This document shows, in pieces, positions 30,469-40,813 of a DNA stretch of 64,000 bases (the first letter of the stretch is position 1; the number at the start of each line of letters is the position of its first letter). The notes under the pieces were generated by a model that was not told where the DNA came from, searched no databases, and saw only the letters and a list, made by a program, of their open reading frames with translations. Made by a program: the position numbers and the translations under genes. Source of the DNA: Bacteroides sp. (GTDB lineage: Bacteria; Bacteroidota; Bacteroidia; Bacteroidales; Muribaculaceae); assembly GCA_014801945.1 (NCBI GenBank), contig JAAVDF010000025.1, forward strand, positions 54,569 through 118,568. Direction: 5' to 3'.

Positions 30469-31244
30469 AATATTTCGTCACCCTCATACTTGCTGTAGCC
30501 TGCTGTTTTTATGCAAAGTCAGAATCGACACTGATCCAGCAGGCTGACTCTGCCTACACAGCCGACAACTTCAAGGAAGCTGCCGATACATATCTCCATG
30601 CCATAGCCACCGAAGGCACATCGGCAACGCTCCAATATAATCTCGGAAACTGTTACTACCGTCTCGGTGAGATGGGCAAAGCGATTCTCGCTTACGAACG
30701 TGCCCTTCGTCTCGACCCTACATTCAATGATGCACGTACTAATCTTGAGTTTGTCAATGCCCGCATCGCAGACCGACCCGGCGAACGCGGCACATTCCTT
30801 GGCAACACTCTTGATGCCGCAGCCAATTCGGCCCGTTCCAACGTCTGGGCATGGCTTGCATTTGGATGTTTTGTCCTCACTCTCATCGGAGGTCTCACCT
30901 ACGCTTTTTCAGGAGCGGTCACCTTGCGCAAAATAGGATTTTTCGGAGGTTTTCTCACACTCTTAGGCTGTCTCTGCTTCATCTATTTCGCATTCCGCTC
31001 CGCAGCTATTGCCACAGCCGACAATGTTGCCATCATCACCTCTCCATCAACCATACTTTCAACCACTCCGCGTGTCCCTAAGGATCGTGCTCAGGAGGCA
31101 ATGCTCCTCCATGAAGGTACACGGGTTGAAATCCTTGACTCCGTTCGTTCGACAACGGATTCAATCAATTCTCTATGGTATGATGTTCAGGTTGACAATG
31201 CTCACAGGGCATGGATCAATGCCGCTGCGGTTGAGAAAATCTGA
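30465..31244 (+). CDS. batE: TPR/SH3-like protein BatE
   Basis: TPR repeats (LQYNLGNCYYRLGEMGKAILAYERALRLDPTFNDARTNLEFV), two TM helices, SH3-like C-terminus. Confidence 0.8.
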   Translation: MKYFVTLILAVACCFYAKSESTLIQQADSAYTADNFKEAADTYLHAIATEGTSATLQYNLGNCYYRLGEMGKAILAYERALRLDPTFNDARTNLEFVNARIADRPGERGTFLGNTLDAAANSARSNVWAWLAFGCFVLTLIGGLTYAFSGAVTLRKIGFFGGFLTLLGCLCFIYFAFRSAAIATADNVAIITSPSTILSTTPRVPKDRAQEAMLLHEGTRVEILDSVRSTTDSINSLWYDVQVDNAHRAWINAAAVEKI

Positions 31245-31440
31245 CCCCGAAGTCATTAGCCATTGGAGGTCAAAAGGTTATTCTCCCTTAAGGCTGGTTT
31301 GTGAAGAGAAAGTGTTGTATAACATAGATTTTTTTTCTTCATTTATTTGCCTGAATAGAAATTAAACCCTAATTTAGTGACGTGGAAATACCCCACATAT
31401 AACCAACCTCAGTATTAACCCCCCAAACACCTATAGTATC

Positions 31441-31695
31441 ATGACTAAAACTATTTCGTTCAATGACCTCCGCCTCATCAAGGACAGTCTGCCCGATGGT
31501 TCAATCCGTCAGATAGCCGATAAACTCAACGTCACTCCACAGACAGTCAGAAACTACTTCGGTGGCACAAATTATGAATTCGGCAAGAATTGTGGCGTAC
31601 ACATCGAGCCGGGTCCCGACGGTGGTATTGTAGTCCTCGATGACACCACCATTTACGATATGGCTATTGAAATCCTTCAGGCCAACAAGGAATAA
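31441..31695 (+). CDS. Small helix-turn-helix protein
   Basis: DGSIRQIADKLNVTPQTVRNYFGG HTH. Confidence 0.65.
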   Translation: MTKTISFNDLRLIKDSLPDGSIRQIADKLNVTPQTVRNYFGGTNYEFGKNCGVHIEPGPDGGIVVLDDTTIYDMAIEILQANKE

Positions 31696-31739
31696 TCAGG
31701 GAATAATTCCCACTCTTTTTCCGATCGGTAAAATATCGC

Positions 31740-31785
31740 GAAAGGACAAAAAGTGCGCTGCTTGCCAACGACTTTTTGTCCTTTC
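31740..31785 (+). terminator. Terminator-like hairpin, 15-bp arms
   Basis: GAAAGGACAAAAAGT ... ACTTTTTGTCCTTTC. Confidence 0.65.
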
Positions 31786-31868
31786 AATTGTTTCTATAGT
31801 TATAAGTCAAAATATAAAAACTGTAGAAGTCATTCTACCGACAAATCACAATCATCAATTCTAACGAC

Positions 31869-33005
31869 ATGCAGAACGACAGACTCATCACCATTGCCAT
31901 ACACACTTATGAGAAGGCGCATCAGCTGAAGAATATTCTCGAATGCGAGGGCATAAGCGTAGTGCTCCAGAATGTCAACCTCACGACTCCTGTCGTATCG
32001 TCAGGTATCAGAGTGCGTATTCACGAAAATGACCTCCCGATGGCTCTGCGACTGATTGAAAACATTGAGATCTTCTCCCCTTCAGCCGTAAAACAATGTC
32101 CGGCTGGTGGCCCGGAGATACTTGTCCCGATCGACTTCTCAACATCGTCGATCCAAGCATGTTTCCTTGCATTCCACATCGCATCGCTTCATAAGGCCCA
32201 CATAAAGCTCCTGCATTCATTCTGCGATCCGATCATGGCCGACAGTGCGGCAATGCAGCTTTCCGATACTATGACATTCGACACCACTGCCGATGTCATC
32301 GAACAGATGCAGGAGGACAAGCTACTCACTGAAACAAGTCGTAAGGACATGCAGGAAGTCGAAAGCCAATTGCGTGAAAAGATAAAAGACGGAGTCATCC
32401 CTCCAGCAATGTTCTCCTCCGATATCACTGAAGGATTACCGGAGGAAGTCATTAACAACTACGCCTCCTCCCATAATCCATTCCTCATTGTGATGGGCAC
32501 TCGCGGAACTAATAAGCAAAATCGCGCAATGCTCGGTAGTGTCACGGCTGAAGTTCTTGACACCTGTCGGTCATGCGTGCTTACAGTTCCCGAATCTCTA
32601 CGTTTCAAACGCACGGATGAGATACGTGAAGTGATCTATTTCGCGGCATCGCGTCAGCAGGATATCCTCGCGCTTGACGCTCTCTACAGGATTTTCCCCG
32701 AAACCTCACTGTCGGTCACTCTCACGGTTCTTCCTACTAAAAAGAAACCGCAGGGCGACCCGGAAGTCATCACAAACCTCCTTGATTATTGTCGTAAAAA
32801 CTATCCGGCCTATACGTTCAAGACCATGACATTGTCGCTATCCCATGAAATGGAGGAATTTGAGAATCTCGATCAGCAACTTCACGTCAACATGATCGTA
32901 GTCCCCACCCCACGTAAAAATATCTTTGCGCGTCTCTTCAATCCTACCCTCGCCCACAAACTCCTCTTCCATTCCGACATCCCCATGCTCTCTATCCCGG
33001 TCTGA
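31869..33005 (+). CDS. DUF2007-like N-terminal domain fused to universal stress protein (UspA) domains
   Basis: N-terminus RLITIAIHTYEKAHQLKNILECEGISVVLQNVN; then ILVPIDFSTSSIQACFLAFHIA and VMGTRGTNKQNRAMLGSVTAEVL Usp motifs. Confidence 0.75.
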   Translation: MQNDRLITIAIHTYEKAHQLKNILECEGISVVLQNVNLTTPVVSSGIRVRIHENDLPMALRLIENIEIFSPSAVKQCPAGGPEILVPIDFSTSSIQACFLAFHIASLHKAHIKLLHSFCDPIMADSAAMQLSDTMTFDTTADVIEQMQEDKLLTETSRKDMQEVESQLREKIKDGVIPPAMFSSDITEGLPEEVINNYASSHNPFLIVMGTRGTNKQNRAMLGSVTAEVLDTCRSCVLTVPESLRFKRTDEIREVIYFAASRQQDILALDALYRIFPETSLSVTLTVLPTKKKPQGDPEVITNLLDYCRKNYPAYTFKTMTLSLSHEMEEFENLDQQLHVNMIVVPTPRKNIFARLFNPTLAHKLLFHSDIPMLSIPV

Positions 33006-33096
33006 TCAGCGTGGACAACAGAAAATGATACAAGCATCCTCTGCGGATTCCGGTCTAAAAAACCGTTTCCGTAGGGGATGTTTCGCTATTTTTTTG

Positions 33097-33104
33097 TATT
33101 TTTG
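33097..33104 (+). promoter_or_regulatory. Putative -7 box of purM
   Basis: TATTTTTG. Confidence 0.45.
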
Positions 33105-33165
33105 CAAAAATTTAATTCAAACCATACCCTCCTCACAATTGTTGAACTTTCAATCAAGAGATATT

Positions 33166-34332
33166 ATGAGTGACCAGCGTTATAATCTTCGCGGTGTTTC
33201 AGCCTCCAAGGAGGATGTCCATAACGCAATTAAAAATGTGGACAAAGGCATCTTCCCTCACGCATTCTGTAAAATCATACCCGACATCCTCGGCGGTGAT
33301 CCGGAATGGTGCAACATCATGCATGCCGACGGAGCAGGAACAAAATCTTCGCTTGCCTATGCCTACTGGCGTGAGACGGGCGACATTTCCGTATGGAAAG
33401 GAATCGCGCAGGACGCACTTGTAATGAATATCGATGACCTTCTCTGCGTCGGTGCCACTGACAACATCTTGGTTTCCTCCACCATCGGTCGAAACAAGAA
33501 CCTTATCCCCGGCGAGGTAATATCGGCTATCATCAATGGAACAGAGGAACTTCTCGCCACTCTCCGTGAAATGGGTGTCGGCATCTATTCTACCGGTGGC
33601 GAGACAGCCGATGTCGGTGATCTCGTTCGTACTATCATTGTTGACTCAACCGTCACCTGCCGCATGCGTCGTGCCGATGTCATTGACAATGCCAATATCA
33701 AGGCCGGTGATGTGATCGTTGGTCTGGCCTCTTTCGGCAAGGCGACATACGAGGATCGCTACAACGGCGGTATGGGCAGTAACGGTCTCACATCAGCCCG
33801 TCACGATGTATTTGCGAAATATCTCGCCAAGAAATATCCTGAGACATTCGACGCGGCTGTGCCCGACGAACTCGTATATTCCGGTTCAAAGGAACTTACC
33901 GAGGAAATCGCCGGTACAGGTCTCAATGCCGGACAGCTTGTCCTCTCGCCTACCCGCACATACGCCCCCGTTATCAAAAAGCTCCTCAGCGAGATGCGTG
34001 ACGAGATCGACGGTATGGTTCACTGCACAGGCGGTGCGCAGACAAAAGTCCTTCACTTCGTCGAGAACAAACACGTCATCAAGGACAATCTCTTCCCCGT
34101 TCCTCCGTTGTTCGAACTTATCCAAAAGGAAAGCGGCACTCCGTGGAGCGAGATGTACAAAGTGTTCAACATGGGTCACCGTATGGAAATCTACGTCCGT
34201 CCTGAAGCAGCTGAGAAGGTCATGGAGATCGCAGCCGGATTCGGAATCGAATCGCGCATAGTAGGACGTGTCGAGGACGCTGAATCCAACCGCTTGACCA
34301 TTAAATCAGAAGCCGGAATCTTCGAATATTGA
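33166..34332 (+). CDS. purM: Phosphoribosylformylglycinamidine cyclo-ligase (AIR synthase); start 33166
   Basis: HADGAGTKSSLAYAYWRETGD, DDLLCVGATDNILVSSTIGRNK, STGGETADVGD. Confidence 0.85.
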   Translation: MSDQRYNLRGVSASKEDVHNAIKNVDKGIFPHAFCKIIPDILGGDPEWCNIMHADGAGTKSSLAYAYWRETGDISVWKGIAQDALVMNIDDLLCVGATDNILVSSTIGRNKNLIPGEVISAIINGTEELLATLREMGVGIYSTGGETADVGDLVRTIIVDSTVTCRMRRADVIDNANIKAGDVIVGLASFGKATYEDRYNGGMGSNGLTSARHDVFAKYLAKKYPETFDAAVPDELVYSGSKELTEEIAGTGLNAGQLVLSPTRTYAPVIKKLLSEMRDEIDGMVHCTGGAQTKVLHFVENKHVIKDNLFPVPPLFELIQKESGTPWSEMYKVFNMGHRMEIYVRPEAAEKVMEIAAGFGIESRIVGRVEDAESNRLTIKSEAGIFEY

Positions 34333-34408
34333 GCCATACCGTTGCAAGACGGAGAGAAGCCCCTCGATGATTCCTAAATATTAACTATTTAATATCACCC
34401 GATTCTCT

Positions 34409-35803
34409 ATGAAACGAGGAATTTTCTCCGTACTTGCCGCTCTGAGCCTCACATCGATGCTTTTCTCGTGTGGCGGTAACTCCGATAAAACAGCCTCGGA
34501 CAACCAGTCCGATGAAACGCATAAATTTCCGGATACTCTCCGCGTAGCCACTCTCTACAGTCCTGAAGCCTACTTTATTTACCGAGGTCAGGAGATGGGC
34601 TATGATTTCGAACTTGTCACGGCTCTCGCTGCGGACAAGGACATGATCCTGAAAATGGAGATTGCTCCTTCGCTTTCGCGTGCGGTCGAGATGCTTGATT
34701 CAGGCTACGTCGATCTGATTGCCTACGAAGTCCCTGTCACGGCTGAATATAAAGACCGTGTCGTGCCTTGCGGACCTGAAAATATAACCACTCAGGTGCT
34801 TGTGCAGCCTAAAAAGGGAGAGACAGAGCTTATCACCGATGTGACTGATCTGGTAGGCAAGGATGTCTATGTCGAATCCGAGTCAAAGTATGAGGCCCGT
34901 ATCCGCAACCTCAATCAGGAAGTTGGCGGAGGTATAAACATCCACACCGTTGACCGCGACACCCTCATCACCGAGGATCTCATTGCAATGGTGAGCGAAG
35001 GGAAGATTCCTCTGACGGTGGTTGACAGTGATATCGCCCGCATCAACAAGACCTACTACAGCGATCTCGACATCACCCTCCCACTGAGCTTCGAGCAGCG
35101 TTCAAGCTGGGCTGTCGCGCCTGACAAAGCTTGGCTTGGTGACAGCATCAACGCTTGGCTCAACAGCGAGAATCCGCGTCAGGAACAGGCACAACTTCTG
35201 AAACGTTATTTCGAGCTTAGCAAGAACGATCCCAATTCAAAGTATTACGCTGCAAACGGTGTCGGCGTGTCTCCTTTCGACCACCTTTTCAAACGCTATG
35301 CCGAGGACTACGACTGGGATTGGAAACTGCTGGCCTCTCAAGCCTATGTCGAAAGCAAGTTTGACTCCACTGCAGTTTCATGGGCAGGTGCGCGAGGCAT
35401 GATGCAGATTATGCCGCGTACAGCGAAGGGCTACGGACAGACGGCCAAGAGTGTCATGAAAAACGACGTGGCTGTCGAAACGGCTCTTAAACTTCTCAAT
35501 GATCTCGACAAGCAACTTACGCCCAAAGTTCCCGACGAGAATGAACGTAAGAAATTCGTACTTGCAGCCTATAATTCGGGTCTCGGTCATGTCAACGATG
35601 CAATAAATCTTGCAAAGAAGTATGGCCTTAATCCTCAGAAATGGGACGGCAACGTGGCAAAAGCCATCCTTTGGAAATCAAATCCAAAGTATTATAAAGA
35701 TCCCGTTGTCCGCTTCGGTTATTCGCGTGGCCGTGAGACCTATGACTATGTCAACCGTATCTATGCCTTCTACAACCGGGCAAAGACCAAGGCCATAGCC
35801 TGA
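34409..35803 (+). CDS. MltF-like lipoprotein: SBP_bac_3-like domain plus SLT lytic transglycosylase
   Basis: Lipobox LFSCGG; SQAYVESKFDSTAVSWAGARGMMQIMPRTA catalytic region. Confidence 0.88.
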   Translation: MKRGIFSVLAALSLTSMLFSCGGNSDKTASDNQSDETHKFPDTLRVATLYSPEAYFIYRGQEMGYDFELVTALAADKDMILKMEIAPSLSRAVEMLDSGYVDLIAYEVPVTAEYKDRVVPCGPENITTQVLVQPKKGETELITDVTDLVGKDVYVESESKYEARIRNLNQEVGGGINIHTVDRDTLITEDLIAMVSEGKIPLTVVDSDIARINKTYYSDLDITLPLSFEQRSSWAVAPDKAWLGDSINAWLNSENPRQEQAQLLKRYFELSKNDPNSKYYAANGVGVSPFDHLFKRYAEDYDWDWKLLASQAYVESKFDSTAVSWAGARGMMQIMPRTAKGYGQTAKSVMKNDVAVETALKLLNDLDKQLTPKVPDENERKKFVLAAYNSGLGHVNDAINLAKKYGLNPQKWDGNVAKAILWKSNPKYYKDPVVRFGYSRGRETYDYVNRIYAFYNRAKTKAIA

Positions 35804-35904
35804 TCTTACGTCATATAGTCGAACAGTCGCTACCGGTCATGCTGTCATTCATCACTTCATTCCTCATACGCCACTTACTCATCATCTTATACTTATTTAC
35901 CCTA

Positions 35905-36456
35905 ATGAAAAAACGTGTATTCCCGGTAGCTATCGTGCTCACCCTTTGCGGCTCAATGCTCACCACCTCCTGCATCGGAAACTTCTCGCTTACCAAAAAG
36001 CTCCTAAGCTGGAACAATCAGATCGACAATAAATTTGTCAACGAGCTCGTGTTCTTCCTTTTCTGGTTTCCGCTCCCGGTCTATGAAGTGGCAGCTCTTG
36101 CCGATATCCTCGTTCTCAACTCCATCGAATTCTGGAGTGGCGAAAATCCTATGGCCGCAGGAAAGAAGGTGATTGATGGAAAGGATGGCCGTTACATAGT
36201 AGAATGCGATGGTAAAGGCTACACCATCACTTCGGAAAACGACAAATCAGTGGTGCGCCTCGACTTCAACGCCGACGAACAGAGCTGGAACATCGCCCTG
36301 CCTACAGGTGAAAGCCGTGAACTCTTCACTTTCATCGATGAAAAGCACGTGTCCGTTCCCGGTATCGACGGTGTGCGCAATGTTGTCGAGCTTTCGGAGG
36401 ATGGCCTGATGGCTTACCGCGAAATGCTCAACGAGAGTCTGATGGCTGCAAAATAA
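35905..36456 (+). CDS. DUF3332-like membrane lipoprotein; start 35905
   Basis: MKKRVFPVAIVLTLCGSMLTTSCIGNFSLTKKLLSWNNQIDNKFVNELVFFLFWFPLPVY. Confidence 0.65.
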   Translation: MKKRVFPVAIVLTLCGSMLTTSCIGNFSLTKKLLSWNNQIDNKFVNELVFFLFWFPLPVYEVAALADILVLNSIEFWSGENPMAAGKKVIDGKDGRYIVECDGKGYTITSENDKSVVRLDFNADEQSWNIALPTGESRELFTFIDEKHVSVPGIDGVRNVVELSEDGLMAYREMLNESLMAAK

Positions 36457-36493
36457 TCAGCATACCTGACACTAATCCTTCACATCCCGACAG

Positions 36494-36901
36494 ATGAAAT
36501 ATTTCCGATGGATTCCACCCTATCAGCTGACGCTGGCGGTGGCAGCCGTCATACTTTACCTTACCCTCCTCCCCAAACCGTTCGGGGAGGAGGATATTCC
36601 TTTATTCCCCGGTGCTGACAAACTGGCTCACTGCTGTATGTTCGGCGGACTGGCACTGACATTCATTTTTGAACGTTACCGTATAGGGAAAAAACTGACA
36701 TTGGGTCAATCATTCGTGGCTGCAACCATTGTTTCGGTCTTTGGCATCGCAGTCGAATTTATACAGAATGCCATGCACATAGGGCGCAGCGGTGATATTG
36801 CCGACGCGATCGCCGACATCATCGGTGCATTCGCAGCCGTCCCCTTATGCTATTGGCTACATTGGATCGACGTCGTAGTAAAGCACCGCTCCGGAGAGTA
36901 A
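36494..36901 (+). CDS. VanZ-family membrane protein
   Basis: FPGADKLAHCCMFGGLALTFIFERY ... FGIAVEFIQNAMHIGRSGDIADAIADIIGA. Confidence 0.8.
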   Translation: MKYFRWIPPYQLTLAVAAVILYLTLLPKPFGEEDIPLFPGADKLAHCCMFGGLALTFIFERYRIGKKLTLGQSFVAATIVSVFGIAVEFIQNAMHIGRSGDIADAIADIIGAFAAVPLCYWLHWIDVVVKHRSGE

Positions 36902-39325
36902 TTTCCGGTTGGTCATCTCTATCCTGACGTCGTTGAGCAACTTCTTGACTTTGGTTATCGAAGCATTGTTTTCAATCTTCAGCATTATACGTCTTATATA
37001 AAGCGACTGCACCCGCGACACGTATGGCTCGTCAGGTCCGCTGACACGATTTCCCAAAAGCTCACGCAGACGTGAGGCATACTCAAAGGCCATCGATGAC
37101 ACGGCTGCCTGATCACGATGCTTCAGATAGATATAGATCACACGCACGAATGGCGGATAATTGTACTTTCTTCGTTCTTCCAGTTCAAATTCATAAAAAC
37201 CGTTGTAGTCATGTCCGAGTAGGAATGAGAGCACCGGATGCGAAGGATTGTATGTCTGAATGGCCACTATACCGTTGTCGTTGCGTCTCCCGGCTCTTCC
37301 TGCCACCTGTTCGATCATGTTGAAAGCCCTTTCGGCCGAACGGAAATCCGGAAAGTTTATCACGCTGTCGGCATTCACGACACCGACCGTGCTAACGCGG
37401 TCGAAATCCAGTCCCTTAGTGACCATCTGAGTTCCGACAAGTATCTGCGATTTACCTTTCGAAAAATTGTCTATTATGGTTTCATAACTGTCCTTGCTGC
37501 GGGTTGTATCGAGATCCATTCTTGCAATGTTAGCATTGCCGAAGAGCGATTCAACCTCTTCCTCCACCCTCTCCGTTCCGTAGCCGAGCACTTCTATGCC
37601 CGGTTCCTGACAGGCAGGACAGACATCAGGCACGGCGTAAGGCGTAGCGCAGTAGTGACAGATCAGCTTGTCGGAATGTCTGTGATATGTCAGCGATACG
37701 TCACAGTTATGACATTTGGGGACATAACCACACAGTTTGCAGCGTGCTATCGGAGCATAGCCGCGCCGGTTGATGAAAAGTATCGACTGCTCCCCGCGTT
37801 TGAGTGACTCATTGACAAGTCTCTCCGTCTCGAATGCGAAAGTACCTGTCACAAGCCCCTTTTTTCTGGCATCAGCCATGTCGATGATGCGCATTTCAGG
37901 CAATTTCATTCCCTCGAAACGTTCCGTCAGTTCCACCAGTCCGAAACGTCCGGCCTTAGCTTTGTAATAAGTCTCGATGGACGGGGTCGCACTACCCAAA
38001 AGTGTCTTTGCACCATGCATCGAAGCAAGCACTATGGCGGCATCGCGTGCATTATAGCGCGGTGCAGGATCTTGCTGCTTGTACGCACTCTCGTGTTCCT
38101 CATCAACAATAACGAGTCCCAGTGAAGCAAACGGCAGAAAGACAGCCGAACGCGCACCTATGATCACACATGGCTCGGATGACTCAAGCAGCTTCTTCCA
38201 GAGATCCACACGCTCGTTATCGGAAAACTTCGAGTGGTAGATCACTACTTTGTCACCGAAGACCCTCTGCAAGCGGGCCGTCAGTTGTGTGGTAAGCGCA
38301 ATTTCCGGTACGAGGTAAAGAGCCTGCCGTCCATTGCGGATCACATAGTCGATCAGATGAATATACAGTTCCGTCTTACCGCTCGATGTCACTCCGTGAA
38401 GCAGTGTCACGTCATTTTCAAGCCATGATTTGTGGATCGCATCAAGAGCCGTCCCCTGCGCATCAGTCAGCACCGGAAGCTGTCCGCTGACAAGACCGGA
38501 GTAACTGAAGCGGTTCACTTCCTTAGTGTAGATCTCCACAATACCTTTCTTTGCCATTGCTGCCACGACTGTCGTAGTGACTCCGGCACGCTCTATCAGC
38601 TCCGTACGCGTGACTTCATTAAGTTCGTTACCCTGACGCATGAAACCCGACAGTTCGATCAGGGCAAGAAGGGCCTTTTCCTGCTTACCACCGCTTTTCA
38701 CACTGTCAAAAGTCTTATGCAAAGCCTCGGTATCACCCCTCTCTATCTTCAGACGGACATAGGTTTCCTTGCGTGAACGGTAACGCTCGACAAGATTCTC
38801 GGAGATCATCACGGCTTCTTTGGCAAGAAGGGCATTGGCGACAGCTGCCATATTTGCAAACCCCGTCTTCTTACCGATCAGATCGAGAGGCATTTTCTTA
38901 TCAGTTCCGAGAAGCAGTTCCATGACAGCAAGCTCGCGGGGAGTCAGGCGGTCATCCTCACGCTCCTCATAATCAGGATTAGGCATGATGAAAGTCTCAC
39001 TTTCCACCTTCAGTCCGGCAGGCATCGCAGCCCTCATCACCTCTCCGGGTGTGCAGAGATAGTAATCGGCTACCCATTGCCAGAATTTAAGCTGAGGATG
39101 CCTTACGATAGGCCGATTGTCAAGCACCGACGCGATATCCTTGACCTCATAGTCCTCCGGCCCCATATTGCTCAGTCCGGTCACGATTCCGGTATAGAAT
39201 TTCTTTCGACCGAAAGGGACGATCACCCTGTGACCCACACTGATCGTCTGGGTCATCTCGGCTGGAACCTTATATGTGAAACTTCCCATAATAGGGACAG
39301 GAACAAGTACGTCGGCAAATGTCAT
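36857..39325 (-). CDS. priA: Primosomal protein N' (PriA helicase); start 39325
   Basis: TLLHGVTSSGKTELYIHLI, VDEEHESAYKQQD, zinc-binding CKLCGYVPKCHNCD, C-terminal DVDP. Confidence 0.95.
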   Translation of the reverse strand: MTFADVLVPVPIMGSFTYKVPAEMTQTISVGHRVIVPFGRKKFYTGIVTGLSNMGPEDYEVKDIASVLDNRPIVRHPQLKFWQWVADYYLCTPGEVMRAAMPAGLKVESETFIMPNPDYEEREDDRLTPRELAVMELLLGTDKKMPLDLIGKKTGFANMAAVANALLAKEAVMISENLVERYRSRKETYVRLKIERGDTEALHKTFDSVKSGGKQEKALLALIELSGFMRQGNELNEVTRTELIERAGVTTTVVAAMAKKGIVEIYTKEVNRFSYSGLVSGQLPVLTDAQGTALDAIHKSWLENDVTLLHGVTSSGKTELYIHLIDYVIRNGRQALYLVPEIALTTQLTARLQRVFGDKVVIYHSKFSDNERVDLWKKLLESSEPCVIIGARSAVFLPFASLGLVIVDEEHESAYKQQDPAPRYNARDAAIVLASMHGAKTLLGSATPSIETYYKAKAGRFGLVELTERFEGMKLPEMRIIDMADARKKGLVTGTFAFETERLVNESLKRGEQSILFINRRGYAPIARCKLCGYVPKCHNCDVSLTYHRHSDKLICHYCATPYAVPDVCPACQEPGIEVLGYGTERVEEEVESLFGNANIARMDLDTTRSKDSYETIIDNFSKGKSQILVGTQMVTKGLDFDRVSTVGVVNADSVINFPDFRSAERAFNMIEQVAGRAGRRNDNGIVAIQTYNPSHPVLSFLLGHDYNGFYEFELEERRKYNYPPFVRVIYIYLKHRDQAAVSSMAFEYASRLRELLGNRVSGPDEPYVSRVQSLYIRRIMLKIENNASITKVKKLLNDVRIEMTNRKLLSGAVLYYDVDPM

Positions 39326-39404
39326 AGCTTGATAAAAAATAGCTTTTCGTTCTGTAAAAGTACAATAAATCCCCTTAAATGGCAAAGGTCTTAAAAATTT
39401 TATG

Positions 39405-39412
39405 TACCTTTG
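39405..39412 (+). promoter_or_regulatory. Putative -7 box of rnpB
   Basis: TACCTTTG, 8 nt upstream of the predicted RNA 5' end. Confidence 0.55.
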
Positions 39413-39419
39413 TCCTTAC

Positions 39420-39873
39420 GGTAGCAGGATGCTTGTGTCGCTTGCCGATGGAGGTTGATCTCCGGAGCGGCAAGAGGAAAGTCCGGGCAACGCAGAGCAC
39501 CATACTTTCTAACAGTAAGCTGTCGGTGACGGCAGAGTAACGTGACAGAAAACAACAGCCCGTCTCCCCTTCCGGGAGGTCAGGCAATGGTGAAAAGGTG
39601 GGGTAAGAGCCCACCGGGTATCGTGGCGACACGGTATGCCGCACGTCTTATGGGTTGCAAGGCCACATATACCGGCGCGTTAGCATGTCAGACCGTCTTT
39701 ACGGTGACACTAACAATGGGTTGCTCGCTCATTGCCGGGGGGTAGGCTGCTGGAGTGCCGAAGCAAAGCGAGGCACCGATTAGATAAATGACACGGGCAC
39801 GGCGGCAACCTTCAGGGCTTCGTCCCTGACAGAAGTCCCGCAGTGACATAACCCGGCTTATAGTCCTGCTACC
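39420..39873 (+). ncRNA. rnpB: RNase P RNA component
   Basis: P1 stem GGTAGCAGGA/TCCTGCTACC; conserved GAGGAAAGTCCGGGC, GAGTAACGTGACAGAAA, GGTGGGGTAAGAGCCCACC, AGATAAATGAC, CCCGGCTTATAG; T-rich end. Confidence 0.95.
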
Positions 39874-39925
39874 TTTTTTTATTTTTCTCCCGTCCCCCCT
39901 ACCTTTCTAAATTTATTTCACATCC

Positions 39926-40777
39926 ATGAAATTTCCCGCAATCACTACTCTCGCCATTTCTCTGTTCCTGTCGGCAGGACTGTCAGTTTCCGCTCACGAC
40001 GGTCACGCTCACGCACCAGTCGTCAACGTCCCTGAAGCGGACATCAATCTCTCCACCCCGTGGGCCGGCAAGCATGTCGCCTTCCTCGGTGACTCCATGA
40101 CCGATCCTAAGAATAAATCTACAAAAAAGCATTATTGGAAATATCTGGAGACCCTTATGGGCATCCATCCCCATGTGTTTGCGCGAAGCGGCTACAAATG
40201 GGATGGAATTTACAAGAAAGCTGAGGAAATGAATGCTGCTGTAGGCGATTCAATTGATGCAATCATCATCTGGGCGGGAACCAATGACTACAACCACAGC
40301 ATCCCTATAGGTGACTTCTATACAGAAACCATGGACAGCGTCAATGTGAACGGCAAGATGGAACTGCGTAAGCACCGCGAGTTTCTGATGAACGACTCCA
40401 CCTTTACAGGAAATATCAACCGTGTGATGTCGTATCTCAAACACAACTACCCCGACAAACAGATCATCATTATGACCCCGATCCACCGTGGCTATGCGAA
40501 ATTCAACGACAAAAACGTACAGCCTGACGAGAATTATGCCAACGGACAGGGACTCTACATCGAATCATATATTTCAACCCTCCGTGAAGCTGCGACGCTT
40601 TGGTCAGTTCCCGTGATCGATCTCTATTCAGAGAGCGGACTGTTTCCGATGGAAATGAATCACGGACGATATTTCCACAGCAGTGAGATGGATCTCCTCC
40701 ACCCTAACGACAACGGTCACTACCGCATAGCGCGAACAATCCAATCCCGCTTAAACACAATCCCGCCGACATTCTGA
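39926..40777 (+). CDS. Secreted SGNH/GDSL hydrolase
   Basis: VAFLGDSMTDPKN, IIWAGTNDYNH, C-terminal DLLHPNDNGHYRI. Confidence 0.85.
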   Translation: MKFPAITTLAISLFLSAGLSVSAHDGHAHAPVVNVPEADINLSTPWAGKHVAFLGDSMTDPKNKSTKKHYWKYLETLMGIHPHVFARSGYKWDGIYKKAEEMNAAVGDSIDAIIIWAGTNDYNHSIPIGDFYTETMDSVNVNGKMELRKHREFLMNDSTFTGNINRVMSYLKHNYPDKQIIIMTPIHRGYAKFNDKNVQPDENYANGQGLYIESYISTLREAATLWSVPVIDLYSESGLFPMEMNHGRYFHSSEMDLLHPNDNGHYRIARTIQSRLNTIPPTF

Positions 40778-40789
40778 TCAGCGGGATTG
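40758..40789. terminator. Short 9-bp hairpin spanning the hydrolase stop codon
   Basis: CAATCCCGC ... GCGGGATTG. Confidence 0.5.
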
Positions 40790-40813
40790 CTTATTGTATC
40801 CGGAAGTATAGCT

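Noticed and set aside
37238-37807. 189-aa plus-strand ORF
   Set aside because: Antisense to priA
39542-39745. 67-aa plus-strand ORF
   Set aside because: Lies entirely within the RNase P RNA gene; open by chance
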